A stretch of 45,960 nucleotides of DNA from Cupriavidus sp. BIS7 (GCF_000292345.1 NZ_ALOU01000078.1:1-45960), one strand, 5' to 3'. Positions 1 through 8,373 are shown, numbered from the stretch's first letter. A program made the numbers and translations. Notes: generated by a model from the sequence alone, not told the origin.

Positions 1-197
1 CTTTCTTCCTGGGTTCATCGAGACATTCAAACGTCGGCTTCGTCCCAGATAACGAACCTTCTTGCATGACTCTTACGCGGCGCGTCATCGGCCAAAAGAG
101 CAAGTGGTGAGTATCCGGGCCATGGTGTCTTACAGGGAGGAACACGCTGACGGGGAAGCCCAGGAACGTGGACCGTGCGGGCGTCGCACCCACCCTG
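1..197. other. Left edge, no recognisable gene
   Basis: No reading frame here shows a protein family I recognise, and no clear hairpin or repeat stands out. It lies downstream of the minus-strand LysR gene, so it may hold that gene's 3' end and the end of an unseen neighbour. Confidence 0.4.
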
Positions 198-1172
198 CTA
201 GCTCCTCCGCCACCGCCCTTCCTCGATCAATGCCTCGGCCAGCTTCGGGATCATCTGGGCCACCTGCCGCGCGGCCTCGGTGAACGGACGCTGGCTGCTG
301 GTCGCCAGCACCACCGACTGGCGCAAGGCGCGGTCGGTCAGCGCCACTGCCTCGAACTCGCCACTGTCCAGCTCCGCCGCTACAGCGTGGTAGGGCAACA
401 CCGAATACGCCGCGTGATCGACCAGGATGCGCTTGATGACTGCCGACGAACTGGCGTCCATGCAAACGTTGAGCGCAATGCGCTGCGCACTGCCCAGTTC
501 GTCGAGCAGGTTGCGGATCGCATTCGGCGGTGCCGGCAGCACGAGCGGCAGGCCAGCCATCTGTCGCATAGGCATTGACGTTGGCACGCCTCCCAGCGCA
601 CGCCAGCGCCGCCGCATCGATGCGCGGCTGCCGACCAGCATCAGCGGTGTGTCGAACAGGCGCCGGTAGCTATTGCGGCCTTCGGCGCGGTAACGGTTCA
701 CTACGGCGAGATCAATACTGCCCTGCGTCAACCGGGTCTCGATGTCGCCGCTGTAGCCCTCGACAATCCGCAGCCGCACGGCAGGTAGCCGTTCGCCGAC
801 CGCCGCGTACAGCCGGCTCGCCAGTAGTGGCGCCACCGCCGGCACGAGTCCGATCGTCAGCACGCCGCTCACTTTGCCCGCCTGCCCGCGCGCGCTTTCC
901 ACCAGTTGCCGTGCGCTGGCGAGCAGCGGCTCGGCGTTTTCGAGCACCTGTTCGGCCAGCGCGGTCGGGCGCACACCCCGTCCAGTCCGGTAGAACAGTG
1001 CGCCGCCGAACATGTGTTCGAGTTCGGCCACCTGCCGGCTGATCGCGGACTGCGCGACCCCGAGGTTCGCCGCCGCCCCCGACACGCTGCCAGCGCGCGC
1101 CACCGTGATGAAGGTCGTCAGCGCCTTCAGCGTCAGTTCCTGACCGGCCTCCGCCGGCAAGCCAGCTTCCAT
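198..1172 (-). CDS. LysR-family transcriptional regulator
   Basis: A 324-residue LysR-type regulator. The N-terminal winged helix-turn-helix lies at about residues 14-72, with the typical LysR run AAANLGVAQSAISRQVAELE. The remainder is the periplasmic-binding-fold effector domain. Two ATGs sit close together (1178 and 1172). I chose 1172 because AGGAGG on the minus strand lies about 7 nt before it, while it is only 1 nt before 1178. The gene diverges from the acyl-CoA dehydrogenase operon at 1293, with about 120 bp between them, the usual layout for a LysR gene and its target. The effector is unknown; a CoA-ester precursor or carboxylate is a guess from the operon. Confidence 0.9.
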   Translation of the reverse strand: MEAGLPAEAGQELTLKALTTFITVARAGSVSGAAANLGVAQSAISRQVAELEHMFGGALFYRTGRGVRPTALAEQVLENAEPLLASARQLVESARGQAGKVSGVLTIGLVPAVAPLLASRLYAAVGERLPAVRLRIVEGYSGDIETRLTQGSIDLAVVNRYRAEGRNSYRRLFDTPLMLVGSRASMRRRWRALGGVPTSMPMRQMAGLPLVLPAPPNAIRNLLDELGSAQRIALNVCMDASSSAVIKRILVDHAAYSVLPYHAVAAELDSGEFEAVALTDRALRQSVVLATSSQRPFTEAARQVAQMIPKLAEALIEEGRWRRS

Positions 1173-1224
1173 CTGCATGCCTCCTGCTATCTGTTTATCA
1201 GAAATCTGGTTTCCGTCAGCGGCA

Positions 1225-1253
1225 TTGATCGCAGCATAGTGGCTATCTATCGT
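1225..1253 (+). promoter_or_regulatory. Candidate promoter of the acyl-CoA dehydrogenase operon
   Basis: TTGATC at 1225-1230 and TATCGT at 1248-1253 are 17 bp apart and read toward the gene at 1293. A perfect short inverted repeat, ATAG-TGG-CTAT (1236-1246), lies in the spacer and could be part of the LysR binding site. The -10 match is only fair. Confidence 0.4.
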
Positions 1254-1292
1254 TATGGGCAAGCGACTATAAAAACCAGGAGACATCTGCCT

Positions 1293-2525
1293 ATGCCACT
1301 CACCGCTCACCACCACCCGCTCGCTCCGCTCGATGGCGCCGAGGCCGACATGCTTGCTCGTGTCCAGGCGCTCGCGCAGGAACATATCGGCCCAAAAGCC
1401 AACGCGGCCAATCGCGGCGACGCGTTCGCCTGGGACACGTTCCGCCTGCTGGCCAGCCACGGCGTGATCGCCACCGCATTCCCGCGTGAACTGGGGGGTA
1501 CCGACGCGTCGATGCTGCTACGCGTACGGATGATCGAGGAACTTGCACGGGTGTGCAGTACAGCGGCATCGCTTGTCACGGGCACCGACCTGTCCTCGCG
1601 GCCCATCGTCGCCGGTGCGTCGCCGGCGCTGGCCGCGCAGACGGTGCCGCTGCTGGCGCGCGGCGAGAAGCAGTCCGCCTTTGCGCTGACCGAGCCCGGG
1701 GCCGGCTCCGACCTCGCCCGCCTGCGCACGGTCGCTACGCGCGACACGGGTGGCTATTGCCTGCAGGGAGTCAAGAAGTTCATCACTCGCGCGTCGGTGG
1801 CCGATTTGTTCGTCGTGGTCGCCTCGCTCGCCGATGGCCCCGGGGGCAGCAGGGGCCTTACCGCCTTTCTTGTGCCGCGTGACGCCGCCGGCCTCAGGGT
1901 TTCCCCAATCATCCCGAAAATGGGCTGGCACGGCGTACCGATTGCCGAGGTGTATCTCGACGACGTCCATGTGCCCACATCGCATCGACTTGGCGAGGAA
2001 GGTCACGGCATGGCGATCGCGCAAGACACGCTCCTGCGCGCCCGTATCGGCCACGCAGCCATCGCATTGGGCCGCATGACCGGCGCATTGCAGATCGCTG
2101 CGCAGTACTCCGGGCACCGGCAGGTATCGGGCAAGGCGGTCGGCGAACACCAGGGTATCCAGTGGATGCTGGCCGACATGGCTGCGCGCATCGAGGCGGC
2201 CCGCTGCCTCATCTATTGCGCCGCACAGCGCTATGACCGCAAGGACGCCGATTCGTCGATCCACGCGTCTATCGCCAAGATGCACGCCACGGATCTCTGC
2301 ATGCGTGTGGTGGTGGACTGCGCGCAACTGCTCGGCGGAAATGGCTACCTGGACGCGTATCCGATCGAACGTTTCCTGCGCGACGCCAAGATGAACCAGA
2401 TTGGCGAAGGCACCAGCGAAGTCCACAAGAACCTGATCGGTCGTCACGTAATGAAGGCTGCCTCGGCCATGCCGCAGCACCCATGCCTCGACTTCGAACC
2501 AAACCTGTTCGGAGATGCCCGATGA
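1293..2525 (+). CDS. Acyl-CoA dehydrogenase
   Basis: A 410-residue FAD-dependent acyl-CoA dehydrogenase, which makes an alpha,beta double bond in an acyl-CoA and passes electrons to ETF. The family run FALTEPGAGSDLA lies near residue 130. The C-terminal QIGEGTSEVHKNLIGR carries the Glu that is the usual catalytic base. Length fits the family (about 380-410). The frame is open far upstream; the ATG at 1293 is preferred because AGGAG lies 10 nt before it and it begins just ahead of the first conserved helix. Its stop overlaps the next start as ATGA, so the two are probably translationally coupled. The substrate cannot be told from the sequence. Confidence 0.92.
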   Translation: MPLTAHHHPLAPLDGAEADMLARVQALAQEHIGPKANAANRGDAFAWDTFRLLASHGVIATAFPRELGGTDASMLLRVRMIEELARVCSTAASLVTGTDLSSRPIVAGASPALAAQTVPLLARGEKQSAFALTEPGAGSDLARLRTVATRDTGGYCLQGVKKFITRASVADLFVVVASLADGPGGSRGLTAFLVPRDAAGLRVSPIIPKMGWHGVPIAEVYLDDVHVPTSHRLGEEGHGMAIAQDTLLRARIGHAAIALGRMTGALQIAAQYSGHRQVSGKAVGEHQGIQWMLADMAARIEAARCLIYCAAQRYDRKDADSSIHASIAKMHATDLCMRVVVDCAQLLGGNGYLDAYPIERFLRDAKMNQIGEGTSEVHKNLIGRHVMKAASAMPQHPCLDFEPNLFGDAR

Positions 2526-3625
2526 CCAGCGCCGACACCCTCGCCAACGATCTGTGCCGCCGACTCGGCATCCGATATCCGATCTTCGGGCTGGCCCATA
2601 GCATCGAGGTGGCTGCCGCCATCTCGAACGCCGGGGGGCTTGGCGTCTACGCCGCTGCACGGGACGGCCCCAACGAACTGGCACACAAGCTGCGCGACTT
2701 GCGCGCGCTATGCCCGGGCGTGCCGGTTGGCGTCGATCTGCTGCTACCAACGTCGCTGCCAGGCGAGTCGACGCCTGAGGACATCGCCGCTGCCATCCCT
2801 GAAGGCCATCGGCGTTTCATCGACAGCCTGTTCGATCGCTTCAACGTGCCGCCCGCCACGCGCGGCAACTTCTTCTCGCAGTACGTGCGTTCGCAGGCGC
2901 TGTTTGAAGAACAGGTGGAGGCGGTTGCGGAGAGCGACATGGACGTCTTCGCAGCGGGCGTTGGCACGCCGGCGGATACCCTCGCACGCGTCCGCCTCGC
3001 TGGCAAGACCACAATGGCGCTGGTCGGCGCGGTCAAGCACGCGCAGAAGGCCATTGCGGCAGGCGTCGATGTGCTGGTCGCGCAAGGCTACGACGCGGGC
3101 GGCCACACCGGCAAGGTCGGCACCTTCACGCTGGTACCCCAGATCATCGCGGCGTCCGCTGGACGGCCCGTTCTCGCAGCCGGCGGTATTGGCGAGGGGA
3201 GTCAGATCGCTGCCGCGCTGGCAATGGGCGCGCAGGGCGCGTGGCTTGGGACGGTCTGGCTCGGCAGCACCGAACACAACCTGCCGCGGGCGTTGACTGA
3301 CCGGCTCCTGTCGGCCGGCAGCGAGGACACCGTAATCACGCGCGCTCACAGCGGCAAGCCGTGCCGCGTGGTTCGCAGCGCGTTTTCTGACGCATGGGAA
3401 GCGCCTGGCGCGCCGGCCCCGCTCGACATGCCTTACCAGCAGGCGCTGACCGGCCGGCTGCTCGCGGCTGTCGAGGAGCACGAAGTCGCGCCGCTGATCT
3501 ATGAGGCAGCCGGGCAGAGCGTGGCGTGGGTGCGCGAGGTCGAGCCGGTCGTTCAAATTGTGAACCGGCTCGTGCGTGAAACGCGCCAGTCGCTGGAGAA
3601 CCTGCGAGGTTATCTGCCGGCATGA
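2522..3625 (+). CDS. Nitronate monooxygenase / 2-nitropropane dioxygenase-type flavoprotein
   Basis: A 367-residue TIM-barrel FMN protein of the nitronate monooxygenase family. The signature AQGYDAGGHTGKVGTF lies at about residues 187-202, with His195 where the class I enzymes place their catalytic His. The FMN phosphate-binding stretch AAGGIGEGSQIAAALAMGA follows. ATG 2522 overlaps the TGA of the acyl-CoA dehydrogenase (ATGA) and has a GGAG a few bases upstream, so the longer frame from 2483 is rejected. Members of this family in acyl-CoA operons often have unknown substrates; some act as enoyl reductase-like flavoproteins. Oxidation of a nitronate is therefore only one option here. Confidence 0.85.
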   Translation: MTSADTLANDLCRRLGIRYPIFGLAHSIEVAAAISNAGGLGVYAAARDGPNELAHKLRDLRALCPGVPVGVDLLLPTSLPGESTPEDIAAAIPEGHRRFIDSLFDRFNVPPATRGNFFSQYVRSQALFEEQVEAVAESDMDVFAAGVGTPADTLARVRLAGKTTMALVGAVKHAQKAIAAGVDVLVAQGYDAGGHTGKVGTFTLVPQIIAASAGRPVLAAGGIGEGSQIAAALAMGAQGAWLGTVWLGSTEHNLPRALTDRLLSAGSEDTVITRAHSGKPCRVVRSAFSDAWEAPGAPAPLDMPYQQALTGRLLAAVEEHEVAPLIYEAAGQSVAWVREVEPVVQIVNRLVRETRQSLENLRGYLPA

Positions 3626-3672
3626 CCGAACACACCCGACGCAGATCGGGTGAGCACACATCTGGAGACAAC

Positions 3673-4677
3673 ATGAACCGTCGTGCCTTTGGCAAGACAA
3701 CCTTGCAAACCGCGCTGATGCTGTCGGCCCCCGGCTGGCTGCCGGCGGTCGCCCGTGCCGCCACCCCGCCGGGTCCGAACGGCTTCCCCAGCAAGCCGCT
3801 GCGCGCCGTGGTGCCGTACCCGGCCGGCGGCGTAGTGGACGTAACGCTGCGCCCGGCAATCGAGCGGATGTCGCTCGACTTGCCGCAACGCGTTGTGGTT
3901 GAGAATCGCCCCGGTGCCGACGGCCGCATCGCCATCGAGTACGCCATACGGGCGCCAGCCGACGGTTACACAATCCTCGCTGTGACACCGGTGCTGGCGG
4001 TTGCGCAGACGCTCTATCCGAACTCGGGCATCCGCGTGCAGAGTTTCCGCGCGATCGGCGGGGTGGCTGCAGTGCCGTCAGTGTTTGTAGTCCACGAGAG
4101 CGTGCCGGTGAAGACCCTGAAAGAGTTCACCACGTGGGCCAAGGCACGGCCGGGCGAGGTCAATGTGCCGGTGCCGGGCAACGGCAGCTCACTGCATCTG
4201 GCGCAAGAACTCTTTTTCGAATCCGCCGGTATCCGCGTGACCAACGTTGGCTACAAGGGGCAGCCTCCAACGGTGCCTGACCTTGCTGGCGGGCAGTTGC
4301 AGTTCGCCCTTCTGTCGCAGAATCTCGCGTTGCCGATGATTCAGGCGGGGAAGCTCCGGCCGCTCGCTGTCAACGCGGTGCAACGCACTCGCTCGCTGCC
4401 CGACGTGCCAACCATCACCGAGGCCGGCTTTCCCGACACACTCGTGCAGTCGTGGTATGGGCTAGCCGTGCACGCCAGCACGCCACAACCTATCGCCGAC
4501 TACCTCGGCGCGACGCTGCAAGCGGCAATGACGACGGCCGACGTGCGCAACAGGCTGGCTGCGCTCGACGCCGAGATCCTTGCGCTCGACGCGAACCGCT
4601 TCGACGCATTGATGCGATCTGAATCCGCGCGCTGGGCCGCCCTGATCAAGGCACGCCACATCAAGGCGGAAGCATGA
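3673..4677 (+). CDS. Bug/TctC-family periplasmic binding protein with Tat-like signal
   Basis: A 334-residue tripartite tricarboxylate-type (Bug) solute-binding protein, expected in the periplasm and to bind a carboxylate. The signal has a twin-arginine look: NRRAFGK at residues 2-8, a moderately hydrophobic stretch, then ARA near residue 29. Family landmarks follow: VVPYPAGGVVDVTLRP, VENRPGADGRIA and the PTVPDLAGGQLQF region. I chose ATG 3673, which has GGAG 7-8 nt upstream, although another ATG at 3622 overlaps the previous stop and would add 17 residues before the signal. No TctA/TctB membrane genes are nearby, so it is an orphan, as is common in Cupriavidus and Bordetella. Confidence 0.88.
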   Translation: MNRRAFGKTTLQTALMLSAPGWLPAVARAATPPGPNGFPSKPLRAVVPYPAGGVVDVTLRPAIERMSLDLPQRVVVENRPGADGRIAIEYAIRAPADGYTILAVTPVLAVAQTLYPNSGIRVQSFRAIGGVAAVPSVFVVHESVPVKTLKEFTTWAKARPGEVNVPVPGNGSSLHLAQELFFESAGIRVTNVGYKGQPPTVPDLAGGQLQFALLSQNLALPMIQAGKLRPLAVNAVQRTRSLPDVPTITEAGFPDTLVQSWYGLAVHASTPQPIADYLGATLQAAMTTADVRNRLAALDAEILALDANRFDALMRSESARWAALIKARHIKAEA

Positions 4678-4745
4678 GCACCACCACCACGAAGTCCTTC
4701 GCCGACTATACGGAACTCGGACTGAATGCGAAGAATGGGCACTGA
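4674..4745 (+). pseudogene. 23-codon remnant, probable start of a lost enoyl-CoA hydratase
   Basis: An ATG at 4674 overlaps the Bug stop as ATGA, the same coupling used twice upstream, but the frame stops after 23 codons. The translated end, FADYTELGLNAKNGH, resembles the first strand of enoyl-CoA hydratases, which normally continues into VLTITLNRP. What follows is unrelated non-coding sequence. I infer a deletion or rearrangement that removed the last gene of the operon. The identity rests on about 12 residues. Confidence 0.45.
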
Positions 4746-4787
4746 CGTGCTGCCCCTCCCGAAGCAGTTGTTCCAGGAGCCCTCCCC

Positions 4788-4817
4788 TTGCGGTCGATGC
4801 ACTGCACACTGTATATT
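4788..4817 (+). promoter_or_regulatory. Candidate promoter overlapping the LexA box
   Basis: TTGCGG (4788-4793) and TATATT (4812-4817) lie 18 bp apart on the plus strand. The -10 lies inside the LexA-type palindrome, so a bound repressor would block RNA polymerase. The unknown gene starting at 4892 is the only visible target. Confidence 0.5.
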
Positions 4818-4824
4818 TATACAG
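4809..4824. promoter_or_regulatory. LexA (SOS) box
   Basis: CTGTATATTTATACAG matches the LexA consensus CTGT-N8-ACAG exactly, with an AT-rich core. The flanks extend the palindrome by one base on each side (A...T). It stands in GC-rich sequence and overlaps a plausible -10, which argues against chance. Confidence 0.75.
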
Positions 4825-4891
4825 TATCTTGATTCCGCAACCCTGGCCCGCAGCGACGGACCGCCTCCCTAATTCCTTGACGACCATTGCC

Positions 4892-5392
4892 ATGTCCCAA
4901 AACGACACCGCCCTTTTGGAAGACGAAACCTCTCAAATCCATGAGCCCCGGCTTTGGCGGGACAAAGGCTGGACGGCGAAGGTGGTCAAGAACGAGGACG
5001 GCGAGGGATGGGCCGTCGAGATGATTCGCGACGGCAGCGCGGAACCTGCCCTCGTTGGCCCATGGACGATGGGCAGAAACAAGGTCGATCCGAAGCCGCT
5101 CGACGCTGTTGCACACCAGACATTGGTGAAGACGGCATCTGAGGTCATCCGCCGGCACGAGCAACAATTGCACGCACAGCTCAACAAGCAAGTCTCCATT
5201 GAGATCGCCTCGCAGCTCGTGAATGTCAGGCTGGCGATTACGCCAGACGAATTCGAGCCATTCGGCACGCTGACGGCCATCGATCCATGCGGGGACGTTC
5301 TCGCAAGCGTCAATGTGCAAGCGGACTTTCGTTTGACAACGGAAAGCGCAACAAGATGGGCGGATGGCGGATTTGCTCAGATCCGGCATTGA
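4892..5392 (+). CDS. Unknown protein, probably SOS-regulated
   Basis: A 166-residue protein that I cannot assign to a family. It is acidic to neutral, with no signal peptide or membrane helix, and should be cytoplasmic. Residues about 15-55 are rich in Trp and charged residues (PRLWRDKGWTAKV, GWAVEMIRDG). Residues about 68-95 look helical (TLVKTASEVIRRHEQQLHAQ), and a strand-rich tail follows. The ATG at 4892 gives this protein; a TTG at 4829 in the same frame would add 21 residues. Neither has a good ribosome-binding site. The LexA box and promoter about 70 bp upstream suggest induction by DNA damage. Not recognised as a polymerase, toxin or nuclease. Confidence 0.6.
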   Translation: MSQNDTALLEDETSQIHEPRLWRDKGWTAKVVKNEDGEGWAVEMIRDGSAEPALVGPWTMGRNKVDPKPLDAVAHQTLVKTASEVIRRHEQQLHAQLNKQVSIEIASQLVNVRLAITPDEFEPFGTLTAIDPCGDVLASVNVQADFRLTTESATRWADGGFAQIRH

Positions 5393-5599
5393 ACGTGGTA
5401 GTCGCGACCGTCGAAGTACATACAGGAGCCGGGAGGTGGAGAACCTCGCCGGCCCTGCGGCAATCGGAACTTGTGACGAATACCGACAGGGGCGCCGAGC
5501 ATGGTGCTTTGGCCGCTTGCCAGGAAGTGGCCACTGGCCACAGCATCCCCGTTGCAAGCGGCATATGCACCGCCCCATCCAACAACGCCTGCTATGGGG
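5393..5599. other. Intergenic, converging genes
   Basis: The two flanking genes converge here. A plus-strand frame (to 5616) and a minus-strand frame (5310-5585) are open, but neither shows family features or a ribosome-binding site. No T-tract terminator was seen. Confidence 0.4.
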
Positions 5600-6871
5600 C
5601 TATCGAGAACACGTAAGGTTGACCGAGAGGCCGCCCCAACTCGTCGCCTGGTTGTTGTCGAGCTGTACCTGCAGCTTGTCGCTATGATTTACAGCGCCTG
5701 CCGGAGCCTGCGCATTGCAGCTCTGCTGACCGTTGCTGATCTTGCAACTCAAGCCGCTGACCGGAGCGAAGGTAGCTGAGGCGCCAGAACCCGTGACCTT
5801 GGACACCGCGAGGTTTAGCACGCCCGTTACCTTGCCAAGTGTCGTGGCCGTTAGGGTCACGCTGCTGCAATCGTACGGGATCGTAACGCCGAAGTCGTTC
5901 GGCAAGGGCACTGCGCCGCCGTCACCCGTCATGACATACGTGCCTCGACTCAGCGTGTCGGGCACATTGAAGTTGCCGCTGTAGTTGGTGCCGGCAGTCA
6001 AGGTCACGCCGGTGGCAGGCCACTTGCCGTCCGTCTTGGGACCGTAGAGGGTTGACGTCGAAGTATCGAGATAGAAGTCGCCGTTTGCCCCGATATCGTC
6101 GGTCGGCGCACCGCTGCCGGACAGGATATGGCCACCGGTGTCGGAACCACCGCTGCCGCTGCTACCACCGGTACCGCTACCACTGGAAGGTTGGCTGATC
6201 AGCGATACACCGGCCGGCCAGGTGCCATTGACCTTGGGCCCGTAAATTGTCCAGGTATTGGTGTCGAGATAAAAGTCGCCATTGTTGCCGACGGTGTTGC
6301 TGGGGGCACCGGTGCCCGACAGGATGGTACTGCCGTTGGCACCGGGGTTGCCGTTCGAGCCGGCCGGACCGACCAGCGAAACACCCGGCGGCCACGTGCC
6401 GTTAGCCTTGGGCCCAAACAGCGTTGAAGTGGCGGTGTTGATGTAATAGTCCCCGTTATTGCCGACGCTGGCGGTCGGGTCGGTCGAGCCGGAGAGAATG
6501 GTATTGCCGGCTGCGCCTGTATTTCCGGTGGCGCCAGTCTCGCCTTTGACGCCATTCGTACCCGCGGGGCCCGCCAAGGACACGCCTGCCGGCCACACGC
6601 CATTGGCCTTGGGCCCGAAGATCATCCAGGTGGTCGTGTTGATGTAGAAGTCCCCATCGTTGCCGACACTCGGGCCAGGATCCGTAGTGCCTGACAGAAG
6701 CGTATTGCGCGTGACGATCGGCGCTTGCGTTGTTGCTGGTGTTGTAGCCGTCGTTCCCGTGCTCGGAGTGGTGGTGCTTGTAGTTGTGGAGTCGCCGCCC
6801 CCACCGCAACCCGCCAACGTAATTGCCAGGCAGGCAAAAGACACCGCAGTCAGCTTCGCAGGATGTGTCAT
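5600..6871 (-). CDS. Secreted lipoprotein with four internal repeats and collagen-like spacers
   Basis: A 423-residue predicted lipoprotein. The signal ends in LAGC with Cys22 as the lipidation site, then a Gly/Ser/Thr-rich linker runs to about residue 55. Four related units of about 43 residues follow (about 57-100, 124-168, 182-224 and 249-291). Each runs ILSG...VGNNGDFYxxT....GPK.NG.WP.GVSL. Between units 1 and 2 (101-123) and 2 and 3 (168-181) are Gly-X-Y runs such as GPAGTNGVKGETGATGNTGA, and a Ser/Gly linker joins 3 to 4. The C-terminal part (about 295-423) has four Cys (335, 376, 384, 421) that could pair. Similar GDFY/GPK units occur in phage tail and bacterial surface proteins. Function unknown; surface display or adhesion is a guess. 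Confidence 0.8.
   Translation of the reverse strand: MTHPAKLTAVSFACLAITLAGCGGGGDSTTTSTTTPSTGTTATTPATTQAPIVTRNTLLSGTTDPGPSVGNDGDFYINTTTWMIFGPKANGVWPAGVSLAGPAGTNGVKGETGATGNTGAAGNTILSGSTDPTASVGNNGDYYINTATSTLFGPKANGTWPPGVSLVGPAGSNGNPGANGSTILSGTGAPSNTVGNNGDFYLDTNTWTIYGPKVNGTWPAGVSLISQPSSGSGTGGSSGSGGSDTGGHILSGSGAPTDDIGANGDFYLDTSTSTLYGPKTDGKWPATGVTLTAGTNYSGNFNVPDTLSRGTYVMTGDGGAVPLPNDFGVTIPYDCSSVTLTATTLGKVTGVLNLAVSKVTGSGASATFAPVSGLSCKISNGQQSCNAQAPAGAVNHSDKLQVQLDNNQATSWGGLSVNLTCSR
5999..6703 (-). repeat. Four imperfect coding repeats
   Basis: These are the DNA of the four protein repeats of the lipoprotein, roughly 130 bp each, separated by unequal spacers of about 42-75 bp. Copies differ at many third positions, so the duplication is old or under selection at protein level rather than a fresh tandem expansion. 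Confidence 0.75.
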
Positions 6872-7305
6872 ACATGGCCCCTATTTACCCGGATTTCTCT
6901 GTATTCGTTGTTCGACCGCTCTTCGTGAGCGCGACAACGTGTACATAACGTATATCCAAAAGTGACGTTTCAATATCGACTGTTTGGATGAAGCACTAAT
7001 AGCTGAGCCAAAGTCCGTTGTGGCATCGATTAAAGCGGTCGTTATATTTATTCGATGCAAGGACAAGCGTTGCCAGCCTCAATCGTGAGTGCTCCGCCGC
7101 AAGCTCGACGGGCAGCGGATGACCGAGTGGAAATGACCATCGGCACGTTATGACGCACCAGCTTTCGCCGCGAAAAATGGAGGGCGCAAGAGCGCGTCGA
7201 GCCCTACCGTAGAGGGGGGTGAAAATGGAAAGAAAAGCCTAGTACAAAAGGATGAATTTCGGATGAGTTTCGGGGCTCGGCGCCATGGCGTTGGCGCTTC
7301 GCCGT
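6872..7305. other. Intergenic region upstream of the lipoprotein, with an inverted repeat
   Basis: There is no gene in these 434 bases. A stem-loop sits at 6906-6939: outer arms CGTTGT/ACAACG and inner arms GCTC/GAGC around a 5-base loop. An AT-rich patch beside it (about 6940-6970) may hold the lipoprotein promoter, but I found no clear -35/-10 pair. The remainder toward the porin is featureless apart from an A-rich stretch near 7220-7260. Confidence 0.45.
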
Positions 7306-8373
7306 TCAGAAGATGTGCTTGACCCCGGCCACCACGCCGGTCTGATTCACGCCGGGTGCCACGGTACCGCCATTGACCACGCCGAGCGTCGAAGCGCCCT
7401 TGTTATCCATATACGACGCATTGAGGTAAAGGTCGGTACGCTTCGACAGACTGTAGGCCATGGCAACGGCATAGTTCATGGCGTCATTCGGTGAATTGCG
7501 CAGGTCGGCACGATAAACGCCGGCCCGTACCACAAAGGCCGGCGTAAAGTTGTACGAACCGCCAATCCAATACAGATGCGCGCGCAGCGATGGCGTGGCA
7601 ATGGTTCCCTGAAGGAAGCGATAGCCCACGGTGGCGGTGAAAGGCCCATCGCTCCAAAGCAGGCCCGTAGCGTAACGTCGTTCGATATTGCCTTGAGACC
7701 CTGCCGTAGTGCCGCGACGCTGGTCATATGCCAGCACCATGCCGAGCCTGCCGATTGTGTATGACGTGCCAGCGCCAATTTCCTGCCCGATACGCGGATT
7801 GCCAGGCACCTCGCTACCGTTTGCGATGGTGGCGTCGTAACCGGCGCTATACATGCCCGTGACAGTCAGGTCGCCAAAGTTGCCGGTGTACTTGATCACG
7901 TTGTCCGCGCGGTTGGCGAACTGCGCGTCCTGCGCCAGCAGACCGTAGCTGGTATAGCGCACGGGATCGAGCGGCACGAACAGGTCATAGAGCGTGTTGT
8001 TTTGCCGGCCGAGCGAGATCAGGCCCCAGTCCCCCTGCAGGCCAACGTACGCTTGCCGGCCGAACAGCCGTCCGCCCTGCCCTGACGTGCCGGTGTCGTT
8101 ATTGAAGCCGCTCTCCAGCACGAATACTGCGCCAAGACCGCCGCCAAGGTCCTCCCTGCCGCGCAGGCCCCAGCGCGAGCCCGTTACGTTGCCGGAGGAT
8201 ATCCGGTACTGCGAACCCGAGCCATTGGCGCCCGCGTGATTCAGGAATTCAATACCGGTATCTACCAGCCCGTACAGCGTGACCGATGTTGACGATTGTG
8301 CGTGAGCACCGCCGATGCAAAGCGCGGACGCGAGTGCGCCCAGGGCGGGCAGCGCCAGCCTGTTCTTCTTCAT
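7306..8373 (-). CDS. Outer-membrane porin (beta-proteobacterial trimeric type)
   Basis: A 355-residue general porin. It has a cleavable signal ending AHA-QSS (about residue 25), then SVTLYGLVDTGIEF, the standard first strand of Burkholderiales porins. The family landmark LGGGLGAVFVLESGF is near residue 80 and the chain ends in Phe, the outer-membrane insertion signal. Minus-strand GGAGGAGAC lies directly before the ATG. It is last in a five-gene operon with a Bug binding protein, so it probably lets the same solute across the outer membrane. Confidence 0.92.
   Translation of the reverse strand: MKKNRLALPALGALASALCIGGAHAQSSTSVTLYGLVDTGIEFLNHAGANGSGSQYRISSGNVTGSRWGLRGREDLGGGLGAVFVLESGFNNDTGTSGQGGRLFGRQAYVGLQGDWGLISLGRQNNTLYDLFVPLDPVRYTSYGLLAQDAQFANRADNVIKYTGNFGDLTVTGMYSAGYDATIANGSEVPGNPRIGQEIGAGTSYTIGRLGMVLAYDQRRGTTAGSQGNIERRYATGLLWSDGPFTATVGYRFLQGTIATPSLRAHLYWIGGSYNFTPAFVVRAGVYRADLRNSPNDAMNYAVAMAYSLSKRTDLYLNASYMDNKGASTLGVVNGGTVAPGVNQTGVVAGVKHIF

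Noticed and set aside
5287..5616. A 109-codon plus-strand frame overlapping the end of the SOS-linked gene
   Set aside because: No ribosome-binding site, no recognisable features, and it overlaps two better-supported genes.
5999..6703. Possible CRISPR or other DNA-level repeat array
   Set aside because: The repeats are imperfect, in frame, about 130 bp each, and explained by the protein repeats of the lipoprotein.
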